Positions 16,839 through 25,821 of a stretch of DNA of 64,000 nt are shown one piece after another. The position numbers were made by a program, and so were the translations under genes. Below the pieces are notes generated by a model. It was given only the letters and a program-made list of their open reading frames with translations. It ran no database searches and had not been told where the DNA came from. Origin of the DNA: UBA7455 sp026713185 (GTDB taxonomy: Bacteria; Pseudomonadota; Gammaproteobacteria; Pseudomonadales; Azotimanducaceae); the NCBI GenBank assembly GCA_963665785.1, contig OY762456.1:2666001-2730000 (forward strand), in the 5' to 3' direction. How positions within the stretch are numbered: the first letter of the stretch is position 1; each line of letters begins with the position of its first letter.

Positions 16839-18122
16839 TTACTCGTAGACCTGACCTGAACAATTGCCGGTCTTGACATTATAGTTGCCGCAAGACAGGG
16901 GCGCCTGCCAATCGGCGGTGATATCTCTTGAACCCGGCAGGAAATCGGACCAGGCATCACCGGGAACCGAGCCCGATGTCTCCCAGACGATATCAAATTG
17001 ACCATCATCCTGAATCTCACCAATCAATACGGGTTTGGTGATATGGTGATTGGGCATCATCGTAGCGATTCCACCGGACAGATTAGGCACAGAAACACCG
17101 ATAATCGCATCCTGAACCGCATCTGAATCTGTCGTACCCGCTTTTTTGACCGCTTCCACCCACATCTTGAAACCGATGTAATGTGCTTCCATCGGATCAT
17201 TGGTGACACGATCTTCGTCGTCGATAAAGTCCAGCCAACTGTCAATGAAATCATCGTTCACTTCTGCATCGACACTCATGAAATAGTTCCATGCGGCCAG
17301 ATGACCAACCAGCGGGCCGGTATCAATACCGGAAAGCTCCTCTTCACCGACCGAGAAGGCAATGACCGGAATATCCTCCGCGGAGATGTCCTGATTACCC
17401 AGTTCCTTATAGAACGGGACATTGGCATCACCATTGATGGTGGATACAACTGCCGTCTTTTTACCCGCGGAACCAAACTTCTTGATGTCCGAAACGATCG
17501 ACTGCCAGTCCGAGTGACCAAACGGGGTGTAGTTGATCATGATATCTTCGTCCGCCACACCATTGGCTTTAAGATACGCCTCCAGAATCTTGTTGGTTGT
17601 TCTTGGATAAACGTAGTCAGTACCCGCGAGCACCCATCTTTGTGCACCAATTTCGTCCCTCAGGTAATCAACCGCGGGGATCGCCTGTTGATTGGGCGCC
17701 GCTCCGGTATAAAACACGTTTTTGGAGGACTCTTCCCCTTCGTATTGCACCGGGTAAAACAACAGTCCGTTCAGTTCTTCAAAGACCGGTAATACGGACT
17801 TGCGGGAAACCGAGGTCCAGCAACCAAAAATCACGTCTACCTCTTCCTTCTCGATCAGTTCCCGTGCTTTCTCTGCAAACAACGGCCAGTTCGACGCAGG
17901 ATCAACAACGACAGCTTCAAGATTTTTGCCCAGCAGACCGCCGGCGGTATTCTGTTCTTCCACCATCATCAAAATAGTGTCTTTCAGGGTTGTTTCGCTG
18001 ATGGCCATGGTTCCGGACAGGGAATGCAGCACACCGACCTTGATGGTATCTGCCGCATTCGCCAGCGCGGCACTTACAGTCAGTATTGCCAGCACACAGA
18101 CTTTTATAAATGGTTTAAGCAC
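16839..18122 (-). CDS. urtA: Urea-binding protein UrtA
   Basis: Periplasmic type-1 solute-binding protein. 427 aa with a signal peptide (MLKPFIKVCVLAILTVSAALANA, cleavage about residue 23). The mature start IKVGVLHSLSGTMAISETTLKDT, VVVDPASNWPLFAEKARELI, GCWTSVSRKSVLPVFE and GLLFYPVQYEGEESS are diagnostic for UrtA rather than amino-acid LivJ. First gene of the operon. The upstream region holds a sigma54 promoter and an NtrC-like site. Confidence 0.97.
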   Translation of the reverse strand: MLKPFIKVCVLAILTVSAALANAADTIKVGVLHSLSGTMAISETTLKDTILMMVEEQNTAGGLLGKNLEAVVVDPASNWPLFAEKARELIEKEEVDVIFGCWTSVSRKSVLPVFEELNGLLFYPVQYEGEESSKNVFYTGAAPNQQAIPAVDYLRDEIGAQRWVLAGTDYVYPRTTNKILEAYLKANGVADEDIMINYTPFGHSDWQSIVSDIKKFGSAGKKTAVVSTINGDANVPFYKELGNQDISAEDIPVIAFSVGEEELSGIDTGPLVGHLAAWNYFMSVDAEVNDDFIDSWLDFIDDEDRVTNDPMEAHYIGFKMWVEAVKKAGTTDSDAVQDAIIGVSVPNLSGGIATMMPNHHITKPVLIGEIQDDGQFDIVWETSGSVPGDAWSDFLPGSRDITADWQAPLSCGNYNVKTGNCSGQVYE

Positions 18123-18164
18123 GTATCCTCCAAATGAATTTGTTAATCAAGTGCTGTAAACCAA

Positions 18165-18180
18165 GCAACAAGTGCGCCAA
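18165..18180 (-). promoter_or_regulatory. sigma54 (-24/-12) promoter of urtA
   Basis: The minus strand reads TTGGCGCACTTGTTGC: GG and GC are exactly ten bases apart and the flanks match the TTGGCAC-N4-TTGC consensus except at two positions. Transcription would start near 18153, about 30 bases before the urtA ATG. Nitrogen-limitation control of urea uptake by sigma54/NtrC is established in other proteobacteria. Confidence 0.72.
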
Positions 18181-18280
18181 CTTAAAGCACACCGTTTACC
18201 CCCTGGACGTTGATATCAGGCTTGGGGGAATGCCTGCATGACCAGAAGCCGCACCCTTATATTGCGTATAGGATTTTATT

Positions 18281-18297
18281 CGCACCAATTTGGCGCA
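18281..18297. promoter_or_regulatory. NtrC-like enhancer site
   Basis: CGCACCAATTTGGCGCA is a near-palindrome matching the NtrC consensus TGCACC-N5-GGTGCA at 10 of 12 positions. It is centred about 136 bp upstream of the predicted urtA start, the distance usual for NtrC enhancers. Confidence 0.6.
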
Positions 18298-18332
18298 GCC
18301 AGAAACAGTGCGAGCTTTATCCTTTAAGGAAT

Positions 18333-19154
18333 CTAATAGCCTTTGAAGTCGGTTTCACGTCTTTCACCAAATGCCTTCATTCCCTCTTTTGAATCCCGGG
18401 AAAGACCAACCACGGGAATCGCGGTCTCGGACCATTGCATGGCGGTATCAAAATCGAGATGGGCCGTCCGCATGGCCAGCAGTTTACCGAGTTTCTGTGC
18501 GATGGGCGGACCGGCTTCCAGTTCCAGCGCCAGCGCCATGGTTCTGGCTTCCAGTTCCTCCGGCGCAACCAGATAATTGGTCAATCCGGCTTCATGAGCC
18601 TCTTCAGCACTCATGAATCTCCCCGTCATCATCAATTCCATGGCCTTACGCCAGCCGAGAATCTTGGGCAGCACCCAAAATCCACCCAGGTCTGCATAGA
18701 CGCCGCGTTTCACATAGGCTACCTGATATCTTGCCGACGTTGAGCCGACCGCCAGATCGCAGTGGGTAGCAAGATCAAATCCCGCACCCACGGCAGGACC
18801 GTTGATCATGGCCACTATGGGCACCTCCACCCGGCGCAGTGCAATATAGGTTTCCGTCTCATGCCGGAAGTTGAGCCGGTAACCCTCCGGGTCCACAGCA
18901 GCCGGTTCCGGTGGCGGCTTGCGATCCGGGTTGGCATTACCACCCATGTCCATACCGGCACAGAATCCCCTCCCCGCCCCCGTAATCACGATACAGCGAA
19001 CCGTTCGATCAAATCTGACATCCACCAGAATATCCCGCATTTCCTTCAACAGGGGGAACGTCAGTGCATTCAGTTTTTCCGGACGGTTCAGGGTCATCCA
19101 GAGAATGCCGTCCTTTTTGCCACGGCGTTCAGTCAGGATCAGTTGTTCACTCAT
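18333..19154 (-). CDS. Enoyl-CoA hydratase/isomerase family protein
   Basis: Complete crotonase, 273 aa. The oxyanion-hole loops are visible: ITGAGRGFCAGMDMGG (about residues 57-72) and NGPAVGAGFDLATHCDLAV (about 117-135). The position of the first catalytic Glu of classical hydratases reads Ala/Gly (GPAVGAGFD), and YADLGGFWVLPKILG lacks the second catalytic Glu, so the reaction may be a different crotonase chemistry (isomerase, hydrolase or dehalogenase type). Ribosome site AAGGAGAC before the ATG. The gene reads toward urtA and ends 210 bp before it. Its distinct tail (DFKGY) shows it is not the source of the remnant at 4151. Confidence 0.85.
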   Translation of the reverse strand: MSEQLILTERRGKKDGILWMTLNRPEKLNALTFPLLKEMRDILVDVRFDRTVRCIVITGAGRGFCAGMDMGGNANPDRKPPPEPAAVDPEGYRLNFRHETETYIALRRVEVPIVAMINGPAVGAGFDLATHCDLAVGSTSARYQVAYVKRGVYADLGGFWVLPKILGWRKAMELMMTGRFMSAEEAHEAGLTNYLVAPEELEARTMALALELEAGPPIAQKLGKLLAMRTAHLDFDTAMQWSETAIPVVGLSRDSKEGMKAFGERRETDFKGY

Positions 19155-19254
19155 GGTTGTCTCCTTTGTGGCGATTGTGGTCTGGAAGGATAAACCACTT
19201 GCCCAGGTTGGCGTAAGGTCTTTGTCTCATGCAAGATGTTATAATTGCGATTCT

Positions 19255-19342
19255 GGAGAGATGTCCGAGTGGCTGAAGGAGCACGCCTGGAAAGTGTGTA
19301 TACGGAAACGTATCGAGGGTTCGAATCCCTCTCTCTCCACCA
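19255..19342 (+). tRNA. tRNA-Ser (anticodon GGA)
   Basis: A full cloverleaf can be drawn. The acceptor GGAGAGA (19255-19261) pairs with TCTCTCC (19332-19338), then discriminator A and encoded CCA (19340-19342). The anticodon arm CACGC/GTGTG carries CTGGAAA with anticodon GGA at 19289-19291. The long variable arm (TATACG-GAAA-CGTAT) is a class II feature of serine tRNAs, and the T-arm is GAGGG-TTCGAAT-CCCTC. A TATAAT box lies 10 bp upstream (19240-19245). Everything downstream is accessory DNA, so its 3' end is a candidate integration site. Confidence 0.97.
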
Positions 19343-19345
19343 TAG

Positions 19346-19953
19346 CCGTTCTCAATTTTGGGGCATATATGGCAAAATAATTTAACAAAAAATGCCTTAA
19401 AAAAATAATATATCCTCAAAAATCATATAGTTAAAAAATTACCCTCAAAATAGTTAGTTTCCAAATGACAAATAAATCACCCTTTTTGAAAACTAATTGA
19501 AAATAATTCCCCAAAACCCTCTAAAACTGTTATTTGTGTCTGAATTTACCGGGGCTGTTAACGGTTATTTGAAATGACCCCTTTTGGAAATTAATTTTGA
19601 CCCCCCATCGGACAATAAAATTGAAGCCATAGTTGCTAAGCGTCCTTTGCGGCACCCAGAGAGCATCAGAAATTGTTAAAGGAATTACCCATAGGAATCA
19701 ACGTCATCAAGCGTTAACACCATAATAACCCATATGGATCTCTGCATATTCTGGCTCAACCTGATCACCCTGTCCCAGAATCGGTGATCAACAACCAAAA
19801 CATGAAAACAGGAACGGGTTTGTATTTTGTGGGCTCCACATGCATTGATGGATACTCAAGCGAGTAGAATTTGATTTGGCGATTATGTACACATATTATC
19901 CTTAGAAAATTTGACAAGATGATCCTCCTTCCGAACGCGTTGAAAAGTATTCC
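19346..19953. other. AT-rich gap with IS21-type relics after tRNA-Ser
   Basis: No convincing gene. Two mobile-element traces are visible. A TTTTGACCCCCCATCGGAC stretch near 19593-19612 resembles the IS21-type end seen again at 61835-61855. A terminal-repeat-like segment (19742-19790, starting TGCATATTCTGG and containing CCAGAATCGGTGATCA) resembles the ends of the IS21 copy at 45888-48491. Base composition drops sharply right after the tRNA, consistent with acquired DNA. Confidence 0.6.
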
Positions 19954-22900
19954 ATGACTCCATCTTTCATTGACAGTTGGCCTCTCGGTAAAGACCTCCT
20001 CGCAGGCCGACCCCATCAGTCTCTCGCGGAACACATTGCGGAGTTAATTAAAGAAGGCTACACAAAGAATCATTTGATAGGTCTTGATGGGCCTTGGGGT
20101 GGTGGTAAATCAAACGTAGTAAAGATAATTGCGTCTAAACTCAAAGATACCCACCATTGCTTTACGTTCGATGCTTGGGGGCACCAGGAGGATTTACAAC
20201 GTCGAGCTTTTCTTGAGGAATTAACCGAGGACTTGTGTAAAAACGATATCCTGCCAACGGAAATTTGGGAAATGAAACTCAAAGATCTGCTGGCCAAACG
20301 AAAAGAGACTACCACTAAGACAATTCCCAAACTTAGCAAAGCCTTTATCGCAACTATACTAATCGCGATCATGACACCGATCGCAAAAAGCATTGGAGAC
20401 GGTGCGGAGGATCAGTGGGTAAAGATTCTTATTACGGCTATTCCCGCGTTTATTGGACTATTCTTATGGTGTTGTGGGTCAGTAAAGTCGCGGCATTTCT
20501 TGAGTTTGGCTGAGTTGTATTATATCTACAAGGATAAAGACATAGAGAAAGAAGAACATGTGACCATATCAGAGAGTGAGCCGTCTGTTAGAGAATTTCA
20601 GAGTTGGATGCGACAACTCTCGAATGCGCTAACAGGTAAAAAACTGATAGTCGTGTTTGATAATATGGACCGATTGCCACCAGATAAGGTGAAAGAACTG
20701 TGGGCCTCTATCCATACTTTTTTTGCCGAACAGACCCTGGATGGTATTTGGATTTTGATTCCTTTTGACAGGTCCCATGTAATTGAAGTGTTCAATAATG
20801 GAGAGGACACCGCCAATCAGTACCTCGAAAAATCTTTTAGTGTAGTTTTCCGTGTAGCGTCTCCTGTTTTGACGGATTGGCAGAAGTTTTTCGAATTGAA
20901 ATATCACCAAGCCTTTGGAAGCAGCGAAGAACAGGATTTACATATCATTAGGCGAACCTTTGATCTATTGCAGCGAAACATAACTCCGCGAAACATCATC
21001 GCCTTTATCAATGAGATGGTCGCATTACGCTTAGTGATGGAGGACAACATTCTACTAAGATACATCGCTCTCTTTGTCCTCTCAAAGAAGATGATTCTGG
21101 AAGATCCAGTTAATCAGATATTGAATCGTAAGTTTCTTCAAGGAGCGTCTGTGCTATTTGCTGACGATGCCAATATGCCTGATCAGATTGCGGCGTTGTC
21201 CTATCATGTTCCACTCGAATCCGCTAGCCAGGTCACGTTGAAAAGAGAAATTCAGGTATCAATCCAAGCAGCGAGTACGTCCCGTTTCAACGAATTAGCG
21301 AAGCATCCTCATTTCATCCAAATACTGGAACAAGTAATCGATGATGGCGGTTGTGACATTGCGAGATCTTCAGTGTGCATTGATGCGCTTGACGATAAAC
21401 TGATAGAAGGAAAAGAATCGCAACTAGTCATAATGTGGGATAGCCTTTGCAGCCGTGAAATGTTAAACACTATTGAAAACCAACAACTGAGTGAAACTCA
21501 TCAATTGTTGTTGCGTAATTCTTCACCATCAAAATGCAAATCGTTGACAGCGTATATTGTTCAAGGGATTAGAACGATTGAAGAACTTAGTGGGGCAAAA
21601 TTCTACAACACCATGTCTGTGCTAGATGGACTACTTCAACAGTTAGACAATGGGATTGAGCTGACATCAATGATTATCGAGAAGACAGTTTCTCCTGTAG
21701 TATTTATAGATTATGTGGATGCAGCTGGGAATAATTACGAGAAATATGGTCTCCGATGTGATGAAGAGACTCTTCAGGAGTATGTCAGTGAACACATACC
21801 TAACGTTATGCAGAAGTTCATTGCACTTGCTGAAATCAAAAAAGAATTCGATTTTGATCCTATTGTCCGCACATTGGAACTTCAGATCGAACAGGGAAAA
21901 GATAAACTTACCAAAGATAACGTGGGGCTCTTCTTTGGATTTTACAAAGCCATCAGCCCAGATAATGGACTAATCAAGAGCCTGGACGATCAGAAGATTG
22001 AGGAACTCCTGCCTCAGTTGGAAACCGGGACAGATGCATATTTTGAATTAATAGCTATGAGGCTCGTGAAAGGCGAGAGCTTTCCGATCTATAGAGGAAG
22101 AAGTAGTACCCAAAATGCCCTGAATGACACGGGCGAAGAGCTTGTGGAAGGTATAGCAACCAGAATAGAGTACTATAGCGACGTTAGTGATCTGCTTGAA
22201 AGCTACCTCACTTGGAAACTGCCACTCCTTAAGGCTGTTCTAAAATATATAATTGATAATGATCCTCACAAAACGTCTCAAATGAGAATTGAGAAGATTT
22301 TACCAAATTTCGAATCTCTCCGGTCGAGTTTGGAGATTGACGGCGTCAGTTTTATTAAAAGGATGGATGGATGGTCTGAGCACGCCAAGGAGGTTGTTAC
22401 CACGGATAAAGTCTATGAAGTTTTACCTAAAGAATTCTTCAAGTACGCCGTGCAGACAGACTGCGATCTTGCTAAACATGCAGTTTCTACGATGTCTAAT
22501 TATCTAAATTCGCTTAGTGTTTCTGGCTGGGTGGAACTACGAAGTGTAGATAAGTTATTTTACACCACATACTGGCTCATTGAACAACGCATCATACCTC
22601 TACCAAGAAACGCGATTACCGTCTTTAAAAAAATCCTTGTCGAGGTAGCTAAAGGCGAGTTCAGTATGACACCTAAGGAAGAATGGGATGTTTACTATGC
22701 AAGGACAAACAAGAATAGCCTTAAAGCTACAGCTAAGGATATAAGAGACCTGTTTATTGATAACGAAACCATTGATCCAGATCGATTCATTCAACTTTCA
22801 GATTTGCTTCTTAACCATGCAGACTTAAAAGAAAAGAGCGGTGATGTTGTGAGGAGAATCCTGACACTAGTTGTTGACAATCAAGAATGTATGGAATTTA

Positions 22901-23061
22901 TAGTAGAAAACAAACAGTACTTTGTTCCTATCGTTAAGGACGCAGGAGATGACGCAAGCGATTTCAAAGACAAGCTTCGAGTGAAGGTGACTGAGCCTGA
23001 TTGCGATGAAATGGTGATCGAATTCGAAAAGGAGATTGCTGACGACATCGAAGTTCCATGA
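19954..23061 (+). CDS. KAP-type P-loop NTPase, membrane-anchored
   Basis: 1035 residues. The N-terminal KAP NTPase domain has Walker A GPWGGGKS (46-53), a FDAWGHQED segment (72-80), two transmembrane helices inserted between Walker A and B (about 129-144 and 158-175), and Walker B LIVVFDNMDRL (231-241), followed by a sensor-like GIWILIPFDRSH. This insertion of membrane helices is the hallmark of KAP ATPases. The remaining 600 residues look helical with no domain I recognise. KAP NTPases occur in several phage-defense contexts, and here the gene opens the island. No good ribosome site precedes the ATG. No obvious partner gene is adjacent; the next gene is on the other strand. Confidence 0.82.
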   Translation: MTPSFIDSWPLGKDLLAGRPHQSLAEHIAELIKEGYTKNHLIGLDGPWGGGKSNVVKIIASKLKDTHHCFTFDAWGHQEDLQRRAFLEELTEDLCKNDILPTEIWEMKLKDLLAKRKETTTKTIPKLSKAFIATILIAIMTPIAKSIGDGAEDQWVKILITAIPAFIGLFLWCCGSVKSRHFLSLAELYYIYKDKDIEKEEHVTISESEPSVREFQSWMRQLSNALTGKKLIVVFDNMDRLPPDKVKELWASIHTFFAEQTLDGIWILIPFDRSHVIEVFNNGEDTANQYLEKSFSVVFRVASPVLTDWQKFFELKYHQAFGSSEEQDLHIIRRTFDLLQRNITPRNIIAFINEMVALRLVMEDNILLRYIALFVLSKKMILEDPVNQILNRKFLQGASVLFADDANMPDQIAALSYHVPLESASQVTLKREIQVSIQAASTSRFNELAKHPHFIQILEQVIDDGGCDIARSSVCIDALDDKLIEGKESQLVIMWDSLCSREMLNTIENQQLSETHQLLLRNSSPSKCKSLTAYIVQGIRTIEELSGAKFYNTMSVLDGLLQQLDNGIELTSMIIEKTVSPVVFIDYVDAAGNNYEKYGLRCDEETLQEYVSEHIPNVMQKFIALAEIKKEFDFDPIVRTLELQIEQGKDKLTKDNVGLFFGFYKAISPDNGLIKSLDDQKIEELLPQLETGTDAYFELIAMRLVKGESFPIYRGRSSTQNALNDTGEELVEGIATRIEYYSDVSDLLESYLTWKLPLLKAVLKYIIDNDPHKTSQMRIEKILPNFESLRSSLEIDGVSFIKRMDGWSEHAKEVVTTDKVYEVLPKEFFKYAVQTDCDLAKHAVSTMSNYLNSLSVSGWVELRSVDKLFYTTYWLIEQRIIPLPRNAITVFKKILVEVAKGEFSMTPKEEWDVYYARTNKNSLKATAKDIRDLFIDNETIDPDRFIQLSDLLLNHADLKEKSGDVVRRILTLVVDNQECMEFIVENKQYFVPIVKDAGDDASDFKDKLRVKVTEPDCDEMVIEFEKEIADDIEVP

Positions 23062-23081
23062 ATTCTTCATGAGTCAAGACT

Positions 23082-23107
23082 ACCGGCAAGGATAATTATC
23101 GCCAGAC
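23082..23107 (+). repeat. 26-bp dispersed repeat, copy 1
   Basis: ACCGGCAAGGATAATTATC followed by GCCAGAC. It recurs at 49868 and 59525 with two or three differences. Probably the terminal sequence of an IS (the 59525 copy lies beside an IS66-type tnpA remnant). Here it directly follows the KAP gene. Confidence 0.75.
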
Positions 23108-23312
23108 ATGAGTGGACCGGTCGCTTATGCTGACCTGTCTCGAATGCCCGAAAAACGGCATATCTATACTTTGATTTCCGAACAGGGTTGCTATACGGCA
23201 GCCTTCTATCCGTAGGGTATCGCTACGTTGCACCCCAGCAGTATCGCCAACAGTTCGCAAATCCTCCGTTCGAAGGACCTGACCATCCCTTGCCTCACCA
23301 TCCCACCAATCC

Positions 23313-24104
23313 TCAGCATTGATGTTCGCCCTGATCAAAGTTCGCAAGTTGAGCTTCATATCGAACCAGCACTTCCGGTATGGACGAATTCACTTTGGCA
23401 CCTCGTTTTAACGCTACCTTTATTCCATTAATATCTTGTTTCAGCATGGAGAGATGGAGATCGACATCCGGGTCGACGACCCCCAAGTCCTTTAGGCACG
23501 CCAGCCTCGGCATAGCAAGCTTGTGGTCCTCATCCTCTTGAGCTTTTCTTTCCTGCTGCATGCCGTGAAGCCCGTCCAAGATCGGGGCTCCAGCACGTCC
23601 TTGTTTGGCGTTCGCTATTCCGTTGATTAAGTCGGAGTTGAACTCCACGATGATCTTGAGGTCGCCTTCCCCTAGCGAGTCGAACAAGGCCTCCACCTTG
23701 ACTGCCAACCACACATACTGTTGCGGGTCTTTGGAATACGACATCTCAGACAGATGCTGAAACAACAGCCGCCACTCCTCAGAGACACATTTGCTCGCCT
23801 GATCGCTCTTCAAACCCACCCACGCGTAATACGCGAATGCCGTTGGACTGTTGATGAACTCGTTGATGGACTGTCGCTCGTACGTCAGATCCACATCCTC
23901 CCCGGACCACGCTTGGGTGCCCTTCGTCGCTATGCTCCGCAAGCTAGCCAGAAGCTTCGCAGTCTCCAATTTCACAAGTTCCGATGAGGCGTAATCACTG
24001 CTTGAGACCTCCCTGCTAACTTGCGCTGCATACAGCGCGGCCACCACACTAATTGCCAATGCTAAACTGGCCAGCGAAAACTGTACGACTTCAACCGTCT
24101 CCAT
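23313..24104 (-). CDS. Membrane-anchored hypothetical protein
   Basis: 263 residues, no family recognised. One N-terminal transmembrane helix (about 8-26, FSLASLALAISVVAALYAA) is followed by a cytoplasmic, mostly helical, acidic region (for example RLLFQHLSEMSYSKDPQQYVW) and a charged C-terminal part. The gene is GC-richer than its neighbours and points away from the KAP gene. It could be an effector or sensor in the island, but nothing visible assigns a role. ATG at 24102-24104; AGGAGG lies about 6 bases upstream on the minus strand. Confidence 0.65.
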   Translation of the reverse strand: METVEVVQFSLASLALAISVVAALYAAQVSREVSSSDYASSELVKLETAKLLASLRSIATKGTQAWSGEDVDLTYERQSINEFINSPTAFAYYAWVGLKSDQASKCVSEEWRLLFQHLSEMSYSKDPQQYVWLAVKVEALFDSLGEGDLKIIVEFNSDLINGIANAKQGRAGAPILDGLHGMQQERKAQEDEDHKLAMPRLACLKDLGVVDPDVDLHLSMLKQDINGIKVALKRGAKVNSSIPEVLVRYEAQLANFDQGEHQC

Positions 24105-24212
24105 GCAATGCCTCCTATTTCCCCGTTTGTCCTTTGGCCATCACCTTCTGTCTTCTGTTTGCCTCTTCTGGTCCGATAACAACACTACGGTCATTTGTAG
24201 GTGGTAATAGAA

Positions 24213-24260
24213 TGCGTATTCCACTGAAGTCTGCCACTGATTCTATTTGAAGACTACCAC
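24213..24260. mobile_element. IS21-type terminal relic
   Basis: TGCGTATTCCACTGAAGTCT followed by GCCACTGATTC matches, with a few differences, the segment at 59400-59431. It is an end-type sequence of a second IS21 lineage, next to the istB remnant at 24336. Confidence 0.55.
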
Positions 24261-24335
24261 CCAAACCGGGTTAAAGCTGAAACCTAACGGAGCGTAGCGA
24301 CGCAGGGTTTACATTGTTACTCAGGTTGGGGGGTG

Positions 24336-24500
24336 GTCGTCAACTATGATCGTCTTTTCCTCATGGAATCTCCTTTTAAATTGATTTTGTATGCGCTGTG
24401 TACCAGTTTATCGAGGATGGCATCGGCCAAGGTGGGATCATTGATAACATCGTGCCATTGCTCGATAGGTAATTGGCTCGTAGCCAAATTAGTAGTCAGT
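24336..24500 (-). pseudogene. istB: istB C-terminal remnant (IS21 family)
   Basis: The minus-strand frame reads TNLATSQLPIEQWHDVIND, then PTLADAILDKLVHSAYKI and NLKGDSMRK: the conserved end of the IS21 transposition ATPase, parallel to the end of the IstB at 45967 but clearly a different copy. The Walker motifs and N-terminus are gone. It touches the 3' end of the gene at 24496, so the insertion reached the tail of that gene. Confidence 0.8.
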
Positions 24501-25305
24501 ACAACGTCTTGGTAAGTTTCATCACGCCATCTATAAGATCAGTTACTTGTTCATCTTTGGGCTCTACATCTTTGTTATGAACACACAGATTTCGAATATC
24601 ACCAAGATGTTGATTGAATCTCCATTGTGGAGTGTCAATTACGTTTTCATCTTTTAGAGAATCGTTAAAATCAGCAATAACCGGTTTTTTCTTACGAAGT
24701 TTAATTCCATGATTTTCGCAAACCTGTAAGAGGTGTTTTTCCATTACCACCCCTGCGATTGCACCACCTGCTCTGAGAAAACTATGCTTCACGAGCAACT
24801 TCGCAGCATCCAATTCGGAATCAAACAAGTCTGCTTGGACTAATTCTTTGATATCGAAAAGCGAGCTTTCAAAACGCTTTTCTACAGCTATAACAATGGC
24901 CAATTGTTGGAAGAAATGCGGTATCGCTGCGTCTTCACCAACAATCAATTCTTTTGGATACCCCGGACCGGTAACCGTAAGCCCAATGAGGCAATCAGAA
25001 ATCCGATAACTCTCAGCTGTCAGTTGCTTACGAGCCTTTGGCTTTTCATAATGAGCAATAAAGTCGTCCAACCTGTCTGGAAATAACTGTCGCACAAGCA
25101 CCTTTGCTTCTGAATACCACATTTGATATTCAAGAATAAAATTTGGCATTTGGCCCAAAATCGCTTCTGCTTTGTTACCGTGTTTTTTATGAAATGCATT
25201 TTTAGACGCTTTGTTTCCATGCTGGTACTGAAGTGCATCGTCCAATTTAAGACCATCTGAAATTAGTCGTTTCAATTCATCTTTGTACCGTTTTAAATTA
25301 TGCAT
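24496..25305 (-). CDS. Hypothetical protein with C-terminal HEPN-like RX4H motif
   Basis: 269 residues, family not recognised. Mostly helical, with a middle segment (SYRISDCLIGLTVTG) and a C-terminal domain with LLVKHSFLRAGGAIAGVVMEKHLLQV and, near the end, HLGDIRNLCVHNK. The last contains R-N-L-C-V-H, an RX4H motif as in HEPN ribonucleases, within the right helical setting (DUF4145-like proteins look similar). Many HEPN proteins are abortive-infection or toxin effectors, but RNase activity here is inference. The stop overlaps an IS21 remnant, so the last residues may have been altered. Confidence 0.6.
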   Translation of the reverse strand: MHNLKRYKDELKRLISDGLKLDDALQYQHGNKASKNAFHKKHGNKAEAILGQMPNFILEYQMWYSEAKVLVRQLFPDRLDDFIAHYEKPKARKQLTAESYRISDCLIGLTVTGPGYPKELIVGEDAAIPHFFQQLAIVIAVEKRFESSLFDIKELVQADLFDSELDAAKLLVKHSFLRAGGAIAGVVMEKHLLQVCENHGIKLRKKKPVIADFNDSLKDENVIDTPQWRFNQHLGDIRNLCVHNKDVEPKDEQVTDLIDGVMKLTKTLY

Positions 25306-25500
25306 TAGTGTATTTCCATCAAGATTAGGGAGAATAGTTAATTATTGATCCAACCAGTGTATTGTATCGCCGATTCCACTCCGAAGTGCAACACGGGGTC
25401 AGGGCGGGGATTGCCCCCTCACTGACACATACAGTAGCATCCAGACCAGACTAGTAGGACACTTTTTGGTCTGAGGGCGTGGCCCGATCACATAAAAGTG

Positions 25501-25550
25501 AAGTGGTCTAGCTCAGACAGACACTGAGTTAAGAGTAATAATACTCAAAA
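25501..25550 (+). repeat. 50-bp direct repeat, copy 1
   Basis: Nearly identical to 49816-49865 and in the same orientation (AAGTGGTCTA...CAGACAGACAC...AAGAGTAATAATACTCAAAA). The core GAGTAATAATACTC is a small palindrome. The two copies bracket 24.3 kb of island DNA. Confidence 0.85.
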
Positions 25551-25561
25551 GGAGGTGCAAA

Positions 25562-25678
25562 TTGAGCAAGCAAGCCACTCCTCTGTTTCGGCGGCACCTT
25601 GAAAAGAGTATCAACGTGTTCACCCGATTTGTTCCGTTCTATTTGAAATCAGAAAATAAAACTGATTCTCTCCTTTGA
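25562..25678 (+). CDS. Possible 38-residue ORF with strong ribosome site
   Basis: A TTG start is preceded by AAGGAGGT seven bases upstream, the best ribosome site in this gap. The product begins MSKQATPLFRRHLEKSINVF and ends at TGA 25676-25678. No family recognised. It may be the surviving front of a lost gene, since the site follows a mobile-element-like repeat. Confidence 0.3.
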   Translation: MSKQATPLFRRHLEKSINVFTRFVPFYLKSENKTDSLL

Positions 25679-25821
25679 AGAATTTCACATTTGCTTGTGG
25701 TTAGTCTCACCAATGACCACACGCTGAGCAGTAACTGGGCTAAATTACAAGGAACGGGTCAATAGATATTCATTTTGTATAACAACCACGATTAAGCTAA
25801 TGTAAAGCCTAGTGTTTTAAG

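Larger units (their letters stand above)
25306..25821. other. Intergenic gap before the restriction operon
   Basis: It holds a 50-bp repeat (25501-25550), a small reading frame (25562-25678) and otherwise nothing I can assign. It may contain the promoter of the res operon, but no convincing -35/-10 pair stands out. Confidence 0.5.

Noticed and set aside
23096..23359. 87-codon minus-strand frame overlapping the end of the membrane protein gene
   Set aside because: No motif, overlaps a better gene and includes part of a dispersed repeat.
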